Positions 1 to 8,348 of a DNA stretch of 64,000 bases are shown here, in pieces. The DNA lies in NCBI GenBank assembly GCA_000309945.1, contig CM001633.1:890723-954722 (forward strand). The letters run 5' to 3'. Source of the stretch: Leptolyngbyaceae cyanobacterium JSC-12 (lineage in GTDB: Bacteria > Cyanobacteriota > Cyanobacteriia > Leptolyngbyales > Leptolyngbyaceae). Each line of letters begins with the position of its first letter. The stretch's first letter is position 1. The notes beneath the pieces are model-generated. The model worked only from the letters and a program-made list of their open reading frames with translations, did no database searches and was not told the origin of the DNA. The position numbers and the translations under genes are program-made.

Positions 1-773
1 ATGGTAACACTCCAATAAAGCAACGACAACGGCTGTATCGGGAATTAGGGGCGGGTAACCTGCTAGTTTTAACCTCATGTAATGTCATCAGCATCGGCTT
101 TGATGAACCCAGCGTAGAAGTCGGATTATTGCTCCGTCCAACTCAGTCTCGTGCGTTGCATTTTCAACAGATTGGACGAGTAATGAGAATTTCGCCAGAT
201 ACCGGGAAAACTTGTGGCATCGTGCTTGACCAAGCTAATAACCTGCTTCGGTTGGGATTTCCTGAAGATGTGAAAGAATATCGCCTGCCAAATAGTCGCG
301 AACCAGGAGAATCTCAAGCAACACCAACCAAACAGTGTCCAGATTGCAATCGGTTAATGTGGGCATTTATAATGACCTGCCCAGGCTGTGGGCATACCTG
401 GCAAACCGAAACCCACTTGATGACCGACACAATGGTAGAAGTCTTTAGTGAGGAACTCTTACATCAAATTGAAGTCCGCAAACAATACAATTTTTATCGT
501 GAACAACGAAAGAAAGCATTCCATCAAGGTGCATCACCGAATTGGGCAAAACGCCAATTTTTCCTGCGCTTTAACTGTGCTCCGAACCCAACCTGGACGT
601 TAGGAGCAATCTTTGGAGACACGCCGACCCTACAAAACAAATATGACTACCGAGATTACCTGCATAACTTGGCGAAACATCAAGGAAAAGACATTGTTTG
701 GGTGATTGAAGAGTTCCAGCAAGAGTTTGGCTCGGACGGGTGGAAAGAAATTTTCCTGAAGTCAAAGCCATAG
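1..773 (+). CDS. DEAD/DEAH-box (superfamily 2) helicase, C-terminal part; gene starts before the window
   Basis: The reading frame is open from base 3 and ends at TAG 771-773, so only the C-terminal part is visible. The first residues match helicase motifs V and VI: TSCNVISIGFDEPSVEVG followed by QQIGRVMR with the arginine finger. This places it among RecG/UvsW/type III restriction-like superfamily 2 ATPases that remodel or unwind nucleic acid. After the helicase core comes a CPDC...CPGC pair (about 20 residues apart), a zinc-ribbon signature, then an acidic and aromatic tail of about 120 residues. The next gene, a TraC-like protein, lies on the same strand 133 bases downstream. A role in plasmid- or phage-type DNA metabolism is possible but is inference. 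The N-terminal Walker motifs are outside the window and could not be checked. Confidence 0.75.
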   Translation, partial: GNTPIKQRQRLYRELGAGNLLVLTSCNVISIGFDEPSVEVGLLLRPTQSRALHFQQIGRVMRISPDTGKTCGIVLDQANNLLRLGFPEDVKEYRLPNSREPGESQATPTKQCPDCNRLMWAFIMTCPGCGHTWQTETHLMTDTMVEVFSEELLHQIEVRKQYNFYREQRKKAFHQGASPNWAKRQFFLRFNCAPNPTWTLGAIFGDTPTLQNKYDYRDYLHNLAKHQGKDIVWVIEEFQQEFGSDGWKEIFLKSKP

Positions 774-906
774 TCGGATGACTGACAAAATCTTGAATTC
801 ACTACAAAAGTATCTTGACTATCTTGAAACTATCTTGAAAAAGATGTTCAGTTTAGAATCTGAAGTATAGAATCAAATTAGTCAAACTTTGTATTTGGTA
901 ACCTCA

Positions 907-1488
907 ATGGCACTACAACCTCGCAAGCGTTCCCGCTCTACTATTGTCAACGCCGATTCTGTTGAGCAAGCTAGTCTTTTCTTACAAGAGTTGCCTGAAA
1001 AACAAAAAGAGAACCTGTCGCTGCGGGAAGCCGTTGGGCAAATGCAGGACTCGATCAAGGCAGCACTCAACAAAGGCTACACCTACGACGAGTTGGCGAA
1101 GATGTTAGCGAGTCAGGGAATTCAAATTAGTGCCTTTACGCTAAAAAATTATGTCCCGTCTGGCAAGCGTTCAGCTTCTAAAACTAAGACGCCAAGAGCA
1201 AAAAAGCTTAAAGATGAGGGAGCGTCTCAGCAGCTTGACCTGAGTGAGTTAGAGGCTGATGAGAATGGATTTGAATCATCATCTGCGGCTAAAGAAGACG
1301 GTGCGGCTGCAAAAACGTCTGATGCCACCGCAAGTTCTGAGAAATCTCGCAGAGGACGGCAAAAATCTACATCGTCAGAGGATCCAACCAAACCGAAAAC
1401 AGCAGCAGCCAAAAAGCCCTCTACAGCCAAATCGACGACAAAGGCTTCAACGACCACTACTAGAGGACGGAAACGGGCAACGGCTTAG
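907..1488 (+). CDS. TraC-like small protein with histone-H1-like basic tail
   Basis: A 193-residue protein. I chose the ATG at 907 rather than the in-frame TTG at 889, because the basic start MALQPRKRSRS looks like a natural N terminus. Residues about 40-90 form a helical module (LREAVGQMQDSIKAALNKGY, then YDELAKMLASQGIQISAFTL and NYVPSGKR). It resembles the helix-turn-helix-like segment of plasmid TraC/MobC-type accessory proteins, which read 'typical: aLk.GysyeeIaelL...Gi.is.stlk.yl'. The last ~100 residues are low-complexity: an acidic stretch, then Lys/Ala/Thr/Ser repeats (AAAKKPSTAKSTTK) ending in RGRKRATA, like eukaryotic H1 tails or AT-hooks. DNA binding is therefore likely; the exact role is unknown. 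It follows the helicase gene on the same strand. The family call is moderately sure at best. Confidence 0.6.
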   Translation: MALQPRKRSRSTIVNADSVEQASLFLQELPEKQKENLSLREAVGQMQDSIKAALNKGYTYDELAKMLASQGIQISAFTLKNYVPSGKRSASKTKTPRAKKLKDEGASQQLDLSELEADENGFESSSAAKEDGAAAKTSDATASSEKSRRGRQKSTSSEDPTKPKTAAAKKPSTAKSTTKASTTTTRGRKRATA

Positions 1489-1521
1489 TGTGTTGTGGGT
1501 TCAGCAGAAATTTGAACCGGA

Positions 1522-2430
1522 TTAGGGAATTGGGACAGTGTCCAATAGTCGTTTCGTGATCGTTCTTGCCTGCCGTCCTCCCGCTGGAATCATCCGATGA
1601 GATAGCACATAAGGAACCAGATACTTCACATCATCAGGAATGGCATAGTCTCGCCCATCTAAAAAAGCAAGAGCTTGAGTGGTTCGCTGGAGCGCAACGG
1701 CTCCTCGTGGGCTGATTCCTAATGTTACTTCTTCATCTTCACGAGTTGCCCTTACCAAGTTCAGCATGTATTTTTGTAAGGACGACTCGACTTTGACTTG
1801 CATACTCAACCGTTGCAACTCCTGAACTTCTTCTAATGAAATACACGGTTCCAGATCATTAGTTTGTGGATGATCATGAAGTCGCTGGAGCATTTGTAGC
1901 TCTTCATCTTCGGTTGGGTATCCTAATGATAGAGACAACGCAAACCGATCCATTTGGGCTTCGGGTAGAGGAAACGTTCCCTGATATTCAACGGGATTTT
2001 GGGTGGCAATCACGAAGAATGGGCTTTGAACCGGACGAGAAACACCATCAACTGTGACCTGTTGTTCTTCCATTACCTCTAACAAGGCTGATTGAGTCCG
2101 TGGCGTCGCCCGATTAACCTCATCTGCCAAGAGTACATTGGCAAAAATTGGACCTGGCATAAACTCAAACTCCCCTGTTCGAGGATTCCAAATATTGGTG
2201 CCTGTAATATCGGTTGGCATGAGATCTGGAGTGCATTGAAGACGTTGGAATTTACCATCGATTGATCGCGCTAGCGATTTCGCTAACAGCGTTTTCCCAA
2301 CCCCAGGAACATCTTCTAGCAATGTATGCCCACCCGACAATAGCGCCACCAGCACCAGCCGAATCGCATCGTGTTTTCCAACAATTACTTGTCCCAGATT
2401 ATTAATTAAGCGTTCAATCCCTTCTCTCAT
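1522..2430 (-). CDS. MoxR-family AAA+ ATPase
   Basis: A 302-residue protein, the usual MoxR length, starting at ATG 2430. Visible motifs are the Walker A variant DVPGVGKTLLAKSLA, Walker B VLLADEVNR, sensor 1 FFVIATQNP and the C-terminal lid helix with ISPRGAVALQR. MoxR ATPases act as chaperone-like assembly factors, usually for proteins with a von Willebrand A domain, and often with a DUF58 protein. No vWA or DUF58 gene lies next to it here, so it appears to be an orphan copy. The stop codon lies 33 bases beyond the end of the convergent TraC-like gene. Upstream, 267 bases separate it from a divergently transcribed PatA-like regulator, leaving room for two promoters. The family call is firm; the partner is unknown. 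Confidence 0.92.
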   Translation of the reverse strand: MREGIERLINNLGQVIVGKHDAIRLVLVALLSGGHTLLEDVPGVGKTLLAKSLARSIDGKFQRLQCTPDLMPTDITGTNIWNPRTGEFEFMPGPIFANVLLADEVNRATPRTQSALLEVMEEQQVTVDGVSRPVQSPFFVIATQNPVEYQGTFPLPEAQMDRFALSLSLGYPTEDEELQMLQRLHDHPQTNDLEPCISLEEVQELQRLSMQVKVESSLQKYMLNLVRATREDEEVTLGISPRGAVALQRTTQALAFLDGRDYAIPDDVKYLVPYVLSHRMIPAGGRQARTITKRLLDTVPIP

Positions 2431-2697
2431 GGTTACTCCGCGATCGCTGACTTGGCTCTATATTCAGTTTGCCCAATCCGCCCGTAAAATTGCCTAAAAG
2501 CTGCTGTTGATTGTTCAGTCCAGGGCGGGCATAAATTCAAGCTAAAAAACTTTGAATTCCTGTGTAAGCAAGGTCGATCTCTGTCCATTCTTTACGTAAT
2601 GCATTACCTTAGCGCTTCTAAACCTCGTGGTCGTGTGGTTTGTTTTGCGATACTGTTAGCCCCCTTACGTCTTTGAACTACCAGGTTTCTTCCAGCA

Positions 2698-3882
2698 ATG
2701 TCATCTACGTCCCACTCTTACATCAACACAGCACGAACCTTGGCATCTATTAGCCAACAACGGTCAACAGGTGAACTAACCTTGACCCAAAATGAACATA
2801 GTTGGCGGTTGTACTTCTTCCAGGGACGCTTAATTTATGCTACGGGCACGTTGCATCGAGTCAGACGCTGGTACAGAGCAACAAAGCGGCATTGTCCAAA
2901 ATTTCAATCCACACCAATCGTTCATGGGGAACCGTGGGAATACCAATTATTGAGCCAGAGCGTCACGCAAGGTCATATTAACGTAGCTCAAGCCCAAGAG
3001 GTAATCAAAATGAGCTTAGAAGAGGTGTTATTTGCCTGGATTGGGGATCTCACCCTGCGTTCCGAATGGTCTTCGGCACAGCGTTTCTCATTTAAGAATA
3101 ATGCTGCCTTGAGTCTGCTGCTGTCCTCAACCCAAATCGAAGGCGTGTTACAAGAGTCGCAGAAGTTATGGAAACATTGGAAACACCTGGAATTAGAGTC
3201 TTTGAATCCTTATACCGCTCCAACCCTACAACCCTCTTTTCGGCTGGATTCTGACAGTGCACCGCCAACTCTGGTGAATCTCAGCCCCTTTCTAACTGGT
3301 CGCTACACTCTGTGGGATATTGCCTGTTCTGTTCGTCGCCCTGTGACCACGGTAACTCAGTTTCTATTGCCGTGGGTGCAACGGGGAGCCATCTCTCTTG
3401 AAGAAATTCCTGATTTGCCCAATCTAGTTCGACAACCTCCAACGTCTCCTGCACCAGCGGTTTTGTCGGGTCCATTGATTGCGTGTATTGACGATAGCCC
3501 CACAGTCGGCGAATATTTGGCAAATATCTTGGAACCTGCAGGATATAGAGTCTTAAAAATTCAAGACCCCCTTGCAGGGATGGCAATTCTCAGCAAATAT
3601 AAACCTGCTCTTATTGTGATGGATCTGGTGATGCCAACTGCCAACGGGTATGACGTTTGCAGCTTTTTACGCAAAACGGCTATTTTTCAGAATACGCCTA
3701 TTATCATTCTGACCAGCCAGGGTAGTTTGGTTGATCGCACCCGTGCCAAGCTCGCTGGAGCTTCCGATTTTCTGACCAAACCACCAGATCCGCAAGCACT
3801 GCTCAGCCTGATACGCACTCATTTACAGTCGGTGATGTCTGCCCCTGGAAATGTTACCTGTCAATGTTGGGATAGTGATTAA
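2698..3882 (+). CDS. PatA-type response regulator (DUF4388 + receiver domain)
   Basis: A 394-residue protein. Residues about 5-230 form the PatA N-terminal/DUF4388 region (start of a module with SISQQRSTGELTLTQNE, then the typical FFQGRLIYATGTLHRV). Residues about 260-380 form a CheY-like receiver: the acidic pair in LIACIDDSPTVGEYL, the phospho-acceptor Asp309 in IVMDLVMP, then LTSQ and the conserved lysine in FLTKPPDP. Cyanobacterial proteins with this layout (PatA, PixG, PilG, TaxP1-like) control heterocyst patterning or phototaxis and type IV pilus motility through phosphorelays. There is no output DNA-binding domain, so it probably acts through protein contacts. No che or pil genes adjoin it. 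The downstream ABC exporter starts 58 bases later on the same strand and may be co-transcribed. Confidence 0.88.
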   Translation: MSSTSHSYINTARTLASISQQRSTGELTLTQNEHSWRLYFFQGRLIYATGTLHRVRRWYRATKRHCPKFQSTPIVHGEPWEYQLLSQSVTQGHINVAQAQEVIKMSLEEVLFAWIGDLTLRSEWSSAQRFSFKNNAALSLLLSSTQIEGVLQESQKLWKHWKHLELESLNPYTAPTLQPSFRLDSDSAPPTLVNLSPFLTGRYTLWDIACSVRRPVTTVTQFLLPWVQRGAISLEEIPDLPNLVRQPPTSPAPAVLSGPLIACIDDSPTVGEYLANILEPAGYRVLKIQDPLAGMAILSKYKPALIVMDLVMPTANGYDVCSFLRKTAIFQNTPIIILTSQGSLVDRTRAKLAGASDFLTKPPDPQALLSLIRTHLQSVMSAPGNVTCQCWDSD

Positions 3883-3940
3883 GAGGGGAGAGAACACGTT
3901 ACAGTGAGAAGGCATTGTTTCTCCAGGTTTTCTTTGCGCC

Positions 3941-5761
3941 ATGACTGCTCAATCTGACTCAGCCCCCCGTCCCTATCGCAGCGAGAAGGAAACAGATTGG
4001 CGGTTGCTCTTACGATTGATTCCTTACGGCTTACACCACGGTCGGTTGTTGATGTTTGCGTTGCTGCTGCTGGTGCCTACGGCGATCGCGGGAGCAATTC
4101 AGCCAATTTTGATTGGGGATGCCATCTCCTTAATTCGGCAAGAACCAACCTGGTTACCTTTTTTGAGGGGTGTTTCCCTATCAACTGGCATCAACATCAT
4201 TTCAATCGCATTGCTGATAACGTTGGCATTACGAACAGTGTTGGATGCATGGCAGGGCTACCTGGTGCAGGAGGTGGGGCAAGAAATTACTGCTGCCATT
4301 CGCAATGATTTGTTTCATCACGTCACTTCCCTGGCAATGCGCTTTTTTGACCGAACCCCAGTTGGCCGATTGATTACGCGCCTTACTAGCGATGTAGAAG
4401 CTCTGGGAGATGTATTTTCCACGGGGGCGATCGGCATTCTGGGAGACTTATTCTCTATCCTGGTAATTGCAGTCACCATGTTTTTGCTGCAATGGCAGTT
4501 AGCGCTGATGCTGGTTGTGATGCTGATTCCCGTGACGATGCTCATCATTTACTTTCAGCAGCAATATCGCAAAGCCAATTATCGAGCACGGGAAGAACTA
4601 TCGGCGCTTAACTCAATGTTGCAAGAGAACATCGTTGGTATTGCGGTAGTGCAGTTATTTCGGCGTCAGCAATTTAATACTCAACTGTTTCGCAAAATTA
4701 ACCAGCGCTATGTCAAAGAAGTCGATCGCACAATTTTTCATGATTCAGCAATTTCAGCCACGCTGGAATGGATTTCACTGGTGGCGATCGCGGGCGTTCT
4801 CTGGCTCGGCGGCTATTTAGTCCTGAGAAATGCCTTAAGTTTTGGTACATTGTCTGCCTTTATTCTGTTCGCCCAACGTTTGTTTGACCCACTTCGTCAA
4901 TTTGCCGAAAAATTTACAGCCATTCAGGCAGGGCTAACCGCTGTAGAACGAGTCAGCGATATCATGCGAGAACCGATTGAAATCCGTGACTCGGACACTC
5001 CCCAAACCCTGCATACCCAGTTCGACAATACGCGGGGAGAAATTCGATTTGAGCATGTTTGGTTTGCCTACAAGCCTGGTGAGTACGTCCTGAAAGACTT
5101 AAGCTTTACGATTCATCCTGGGGAGAAAGTCGCTCTGGTTGGTCCCACAGGAGCTGGCAAAAGCTCTATTATCCGACTACTCACCCGTCTTTATGAAGCA
5201 ACTGAAGGACGCATTTTGGTAGACGGTATTGATATTCGTGAACTGACTCAAATGGATTTGCGTCGTCATTTGGGTGTCATTTTGCAAGATGGGTTTGTGT
5301 TTGCGGGAGACGTGAAGAGTAACATAACCCTGGGCGAAACCTATTCAATGGCAGAGATTCGAGAGGCTGCCAAACGCACAAACATTGATTCGTTTATCGA
5401 GCGATTACCTCAGGGATATGACACTCTATTGCGAGAACGCGGAACAAATCTTTCTGGCGGACAAAAGCAACTACTGGCGTTTGCCCGTGCCACTATTCGC
5501 AATCCCAATGTTCTGGTGCTGGATGAAGCCACTGCCAGTTTAGATGTAGGGACTGAAGCCCTGATTCAAGAAGCATTGGAGCATTTGCTAGAAGGACGGA
5601 CTGCAATTATCATCGCTCATCGCTTGAGTACAATTCGCACCTGCGATCGCATTTTCGTACTTAAACGGGGTCAATTAGTTGAGTCAGGCAATCACGAAGA
5701 ACTACTGGCACAAGGGGGGCTGTATGCCAGTTTGCATCATTTGCAAATGCTAGAAAACTAA
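3941..5761 (+). CDS. ABC exporter half-transporter (fused permease and ATPase)
   Basis: A 606-residue protein with the normal length and order of a type IV ABC exporter. The first ~330 residues form a six-helix membrane domain (helices such as GRLLMFALLLLVPTAIAG and IGILGDLFSILVIAVTMF). The nucleotide-binding domain follows: A-loop FAYKPGEYVLKDL, Walker A GPTGAGKSS with Lys407, Q-loop VILQDGFVF, signature NLSGGQKQ, Walker B VLVLDEATASLD and H-loop IIAHRLSTI. It should work as a homo- or heterodimer in the inner membrane, exporting lipid, peptide or drug-like substrates; the substrate cannot be read from the sequence. A second half-transporter is not adjacent. Its TAA (5759-5761) overlaps the TAG of the convergent pentapeptide-repeat gene by two bases. 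Confidence 0.93.
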   Translation: MTAQSDSAPRPYRSEKETDWRLLLRLIPYGLHHGRLLMFALLLLVPTAIAGAIQPILIGDAISLIRQEPTWLPFLRGVSLSTGINIISIALLITLALRTVLDAWQGYLVQEVGQEITAAIRNDLFHHVTSLAMRFFDRTPVGRLITRLTSDVEALGDVFSTGAIGILGDLFSILVIAVTMFLLQWQLALMLVVMLIPVTMLIIYFQQQYRKANYRAREELSALNSMLQENIVGIAVVQLFRRQQFNTQLFRKINQRYVKEVDRTIFHDSAISATLEWISLVAIAGVLWLGGYLVLRNALSFGTLSAFILFAQRLFDPLRQFAEKFTAIQAGLTAVERVSDIMREPIEIRDSDTPQTLHTQFDNTRGEIRFEHVWFAYKPGEYVLKDLSFTIHPGEKVALVGPTGAGKSSIIRLLTRLYEATEGRILVDGIDIRELTQMDLRRHLGVILQDGFVFAGDVKSNITLGETYSMAEIREAAKRTNIDSFIERLPQGYDTLLRERGTNLSGGQKQLLAFARATIRNPNVLVLDEATASLDVGTEALIQEALEHLLEGRTAIIIAHRLSTIRTCDRIFVLKRGQLVESGNHEELLAQGGLYASLHHLQMLEN

Positions 5762-6714
5762 TCATGAACTGAGCCATCAGGCATAATCGCCTCACGCAAG
5801 CAAGCTCCAGTCAGGTTAGCATCCCTTAAGTTTGCACCCTTCAAATTCGCCTGATGCAGATTTGCTTCTTGCAAGTTTGCGTTGCTTAAATTCGCACCTC
5901 TCAGGTTGGCTTCGCGCAGATTAACCCGAGAAAGATTAGCGCTATGCAAGTTGGCATCCTGGAGATCTGCCATGCTCAGAGTTGCTTCGCGCAAATCTGC
6001 TTCGCGTAATTTTGCCTCTACCAAACTGGTTTTATACAAATTTGCACCCAACATCGTGGCATTCACCAGACTAGCTCGGTAAAGACTGGCACCCAGAAAG
6101 TTTGCCATACACAAATTTGCCATACTCAAATTTGCTTCGCGTAGACTGGCTGCATATAGCGTTGCTCCCACCATATTTGCCATGCACAGATTTGCTGTAG
6201 ACAAATTAGTCATACTGAGATTGGCTTCCCGCAAGTTCGCCATGCTCAAGTCTGCTTCTCGCAAATCCGCTTTGTAGAGGCTCGCTTCCCATAGGTTGGC
6301 TTTGTGCAGAATCGCAGTATATAGTGTGGCTCCCTCCAGCAAAGAGGTACAAAGATTAGCTTCCCGTAAGTTTGCCATACTCAGATCTACCTGGCTCAAA
6401 TCAGCTTCGCGCAGGTCGGCTTTATAAAGATTGGCTTCCCGCAGATTGGCTTTGTAGAGTACGGCGGTGTAAAGTGTTGCTTCTTCTAGCGTGGCAATCC
6501 GTAGGTTTGCACCTTCCAGATTCGCCATACTCAAATCACCTTGGCTCAAGGTGACTTCGCTCAGATCTGCTTTGTATAGGTTAATTTCTCTTAGATTCGT
6601 ATTGCGAAGATTAGCTCCCTCCAAGTTGGGAATTGCTTTGGGATTGGTTTGCCACCACTTATTCCAGATGGTTACTCCTTGCTTCAGGAGGGCAAGGTGT
6701 CCGTCGTTTGCCAT
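5758..6714 (-). CDS. Pentapeptide-repeat protein
   Basis: A 318-residue protein. After a short head (residues 1-30, ALLKQGVTIWNKWWQ, a typical cyanobacterial N-terminal piece of this family) nearly the whole chain is A(N/D)LXX pentapeptides, for example ANLREANLYKADLREADL. About fifty coils are expected, forming a right-handed quadrilateral beta-helix. Some positions are unusual because Met, Thr and Tyr replace the usual central residues (SMANLCMANF, EATLYTAVL). There is no signal peptide or membrane segment, so a cytosolic or lumenal scaffold is possible. Functions of such proteins are mostly unknown; a few mimic DNA to inhibit gyrase, but nothing here marks that. The gene ends inside the stop codon of the convergent ABC exporter, so the two transcripts must overlap unless terminated inside the genes. 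Confidence 0.9.
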   Translation of the reverse strand: MANDGHLALLKQGVTIWNKWWQTNPKAIPNLEGANLRNTNLREINLYKADLSEVTLSQGDLSMANLEGANLRIATLEEATLYTAVLYKANLREANLYKADLREADLSQVDLSMANLREANLCTSLLEGATLYTAILHKANLWEASLYKADLREADLSMANLREANLSMTNLSTANLCMANMVGATLYAASLREANLSMANLCMANFLGASLYRASLVNATMLGANLYKTSLVEAKLREADLREATLSMADLQDANLHSANLSRVNLREANLRGANLSNANLQEANLHQANLKGANLRDANLTGACLREAIMPDGSVHD

Positions 6715-7154
6715 CTAGCTTTCACCCCTAGTTGCTGTGTTGTCCTAGAAAGACCGTCTATATTAAGATCAGCATTCCCAAAAACTAAGGGTGCTAAACG
6801 AATCACGATCGCAGGTTCAGCAATCTTGCCGAATCATTTTCCTGATACCTCAAGAAGACAATTGACCTTAACTGTTAAACGTAACAAAAATTAAGCGAAT
6901 CGTCAGAATATTGGGGCAAAAGTTCTGCTAAATTTCATCTCACCGTACCTTCAGGAGGAAGAAACCTTGAAGTAATCTCGATATGATTGACTTCAGACGA
7001 TAAATTGCAATGCTTTTAGTAAGCCTTGATAAAAAGATGCGTTGCTTTTAAGGTTGAGGCGCAGTTTGCGAAAGTTGGGATATTGCGATCGCTGCCAACC
7101 TGTTTCAACCAAGCTACAAAGTTGCTACAAACCCAGCTGGATAGCCTTAATTTT
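6715..7154. other. Intergenic region without a convincing gene
   Basis: This 440-base stretch lies between the divergent pentapeptide-repeat gene and a small unknown gene. I see short AT-rich patches that could hold promoters. There is a strong ribosome-binding-like AGGAGG at 6953-6958, but it is followed only by TTG AAG TAA, so it does not introduce a gene. A HIP1-like GCGATCGC lies near 7086. I see no hairpin, tRNA or repeat. Confidence 0.5.
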
Positions 7155-7391
7155 ATGATGGAAAAACCTTCTTCTGTTGAACCTATGACAAGTCATGAGT
7201 TAACTCAATCCCTGAACCTCGCCAGAGCACTCAATCTGGTGGTATCTAGTCGGATTATTAATGGGGTACTGTACGTTTATAATACAACCGGGCACGCAAA
7301 ACCCTGGGAAAGCTTTGCAGCAGAGTTTCCGCTGGAACGTTTGCAGGCAATGGCAACTCGTGCTCAACTTAACCAAAAGCTGGCAAACTAA
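7155..7391 (+). CDS. Small protein of unknown function
   Basis: A 78-residue reading frame if it starts at ATG 7155. The frame stays open upstream to a TTG at 7026, but the upstream part looks non-coding, and ATG 7158 or 7185 are other options. The sequence is mixed and soluble (LNLARALNLVVSSRIINGV, then YVYNTTGHAKPWESF and a charged helical end with ERLQAMATRAQLNQKLAN). Residue composition and the alternating hydrophobic pattern look like a folded alpha/beta protein, not a shadow frame. I do not recognise the family. It stands alone: the next 575 bases on the plus strand carry only a decayed gene on the opposite strand. Confidence 0.45.
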   Translation: MMEKPSSVEPMTSHELTQSLNLARALNLVVSSRIINGVLYVYNTTGHAKPWESFAAEFPLERLQAMATRAQLNQKLAN

Positions 7392-7443
7392 ATCACTAGA
7401 GAAGTTCTACCTGCTTCTCTAAGTTGCAGCAATGGGTCAATTG

Positions 7444-7692
7444 TTAGGGCTTGCGTGACCGCAACAAAGCTTCCACTTCTGCTAAGTTGGCACAAACTTC
7501 GTCATAGCTGGGATTGACCACTCATGCCTGGCGATACGCTTTAACTGAGTCTTCTAGCTTGCCTGGTTGCTGAAATACTTTACCCATATCTCGATTAGCC
7601 AGGGCAAAATCTACCCCAAGTTCTATTACTTGCTGAAATACCTGAATTGCCTGGTCTGGGTTCCCCTGCAGTTTGAGGACTTTGCCAATCTA
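7444..7692 (-). pseudogene. TPR (tetratricopeptide repeat) protein remnant
   Basis: Read on the minus strand, this stretch gives IGKVLKLQGNPDQAIQVF, QQVIELGVDFALANRDMGKV, FQQPGKLEDSVKAYRQA, a TGA stop, then VVNPSYDEVCANLAEVEALL and RSRKP before TAA. That is two to three degenerate TPR units (pattern: ...lG.al...g..eeAi..y..al...P.). The in-frame TGA falls where a Leu or similar residue normally follows 'YRQA', and a second in-frame TAG directly precedes the first unit. No start codon can be found. This is best read as the 3' end of a dead TPR gene, possibly once a glycosyltransferase-TPR or methyltransferase-TPR fusion, which are common in cyanobacteria. Confidence 0.65.
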
Positions 7693-7966
7693 GGTATAAG
7701 AGCGATAGCAAGGCAATCAATTACAGTCATGTCACTACTGAGATGCCATTGAAGACAAAGTCTAATAGAGGCATCGGCTTTGCCCTGCGTCGGTAATGCG
7801 TTTGGAACAATCGTGGACTACACAGATTAAATCAATTTGTCGATGAGGCAGATCACAAAAATTACTACGAAAAATCACATAAGTCTTTACTAAAAATCAC
7901 ATACGTACGTGCGGAAATTTCTGATACTAGTTGTGTGTCCGTGTGCAAAGTGTGTAGATCCCTGTT

Positions 7967-8257
7967 ATGTCTCCTGCTTTTCAGCCTATTGCCTCTTCTG
8001 AACCAATTCTTTGCTTCTATATCAATCGAACAAGTCATACTCAAGTTGGACGAATTACCATTACCAATGTTTCAAATTCCTTGATTGAACGAGTAATTCG
8101 ACCGGGCGAGTCATTTTTGTTTGAAGCAGACGTTGAAGCATGGCTAGAAGTTCACTTGCTAACTTCTGCCCGATCTATTTTGTTAAAAACTCTACCGTGT
8201 AGTGACCTAAGAGTAAGTAATGAGTTGATTGATAACTTGTTGCGGTGGCTTTCTTAG
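7967..8257 (+). CDS. DUF1830 domain protein
   Basis: A 96-residue protein. The core ILCFYINRTSHTQVGRITI, then ERVIRPGESFLFEADVEA, then LLKTLPCSDL matches my memory of the cyanobacteria-specific DUF1830 family: 'ILC.Y.N.t...qv.ri.....ERVvfPg..llFea...a.LEi'. The usual length is 70-110 residues, so it looks complete. It has no signal peptide or membrane segment, and the family has no known function. It is converged upon by a DUF202 gene, with a perfect hairpin between the two stop codons serving as a shared terminator. Confidence 0.8.
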   Translation: MSPAFQPIASSEPILCFYINRTSHTQVGRITITNVSNSLIERVIRPGESFLFEADVEAWLEVHLLTSARSILLKTLPCSDLRVSNELIDNLLRWLS

Positions 8258-8306
8258 TCTCGGCATTTTGGAGTTTGCTTGTACAGAGAAGAAAATACAG
8301 AAGACG

Positions 8307-8348
8307 TAAGTGAAAGGTAGAGATAATCTTATCTCTACCTTTCACTTA
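8307..8348. terminator. Bidirectional terminator hairpin, perfect 20-base arms
   Basis: Bases 8307-8326 and 8329-8348 are perfect reverse complements (arm TAAGTGAAAGGTAGAGATAA) with only TC between them. The hairpin lies between the convergent DUF1830 and DUF202 genes. The end of the right arm contains the stop codon of the DUF202 gene (8346-8348). On the plus strand it is followed by TTTTCGTTT, and on the minus strand the flank is CGTCTTCTGTATTTTC. Such a long perfect stem can terminate transcription from both sides. Confidence 0.8.
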
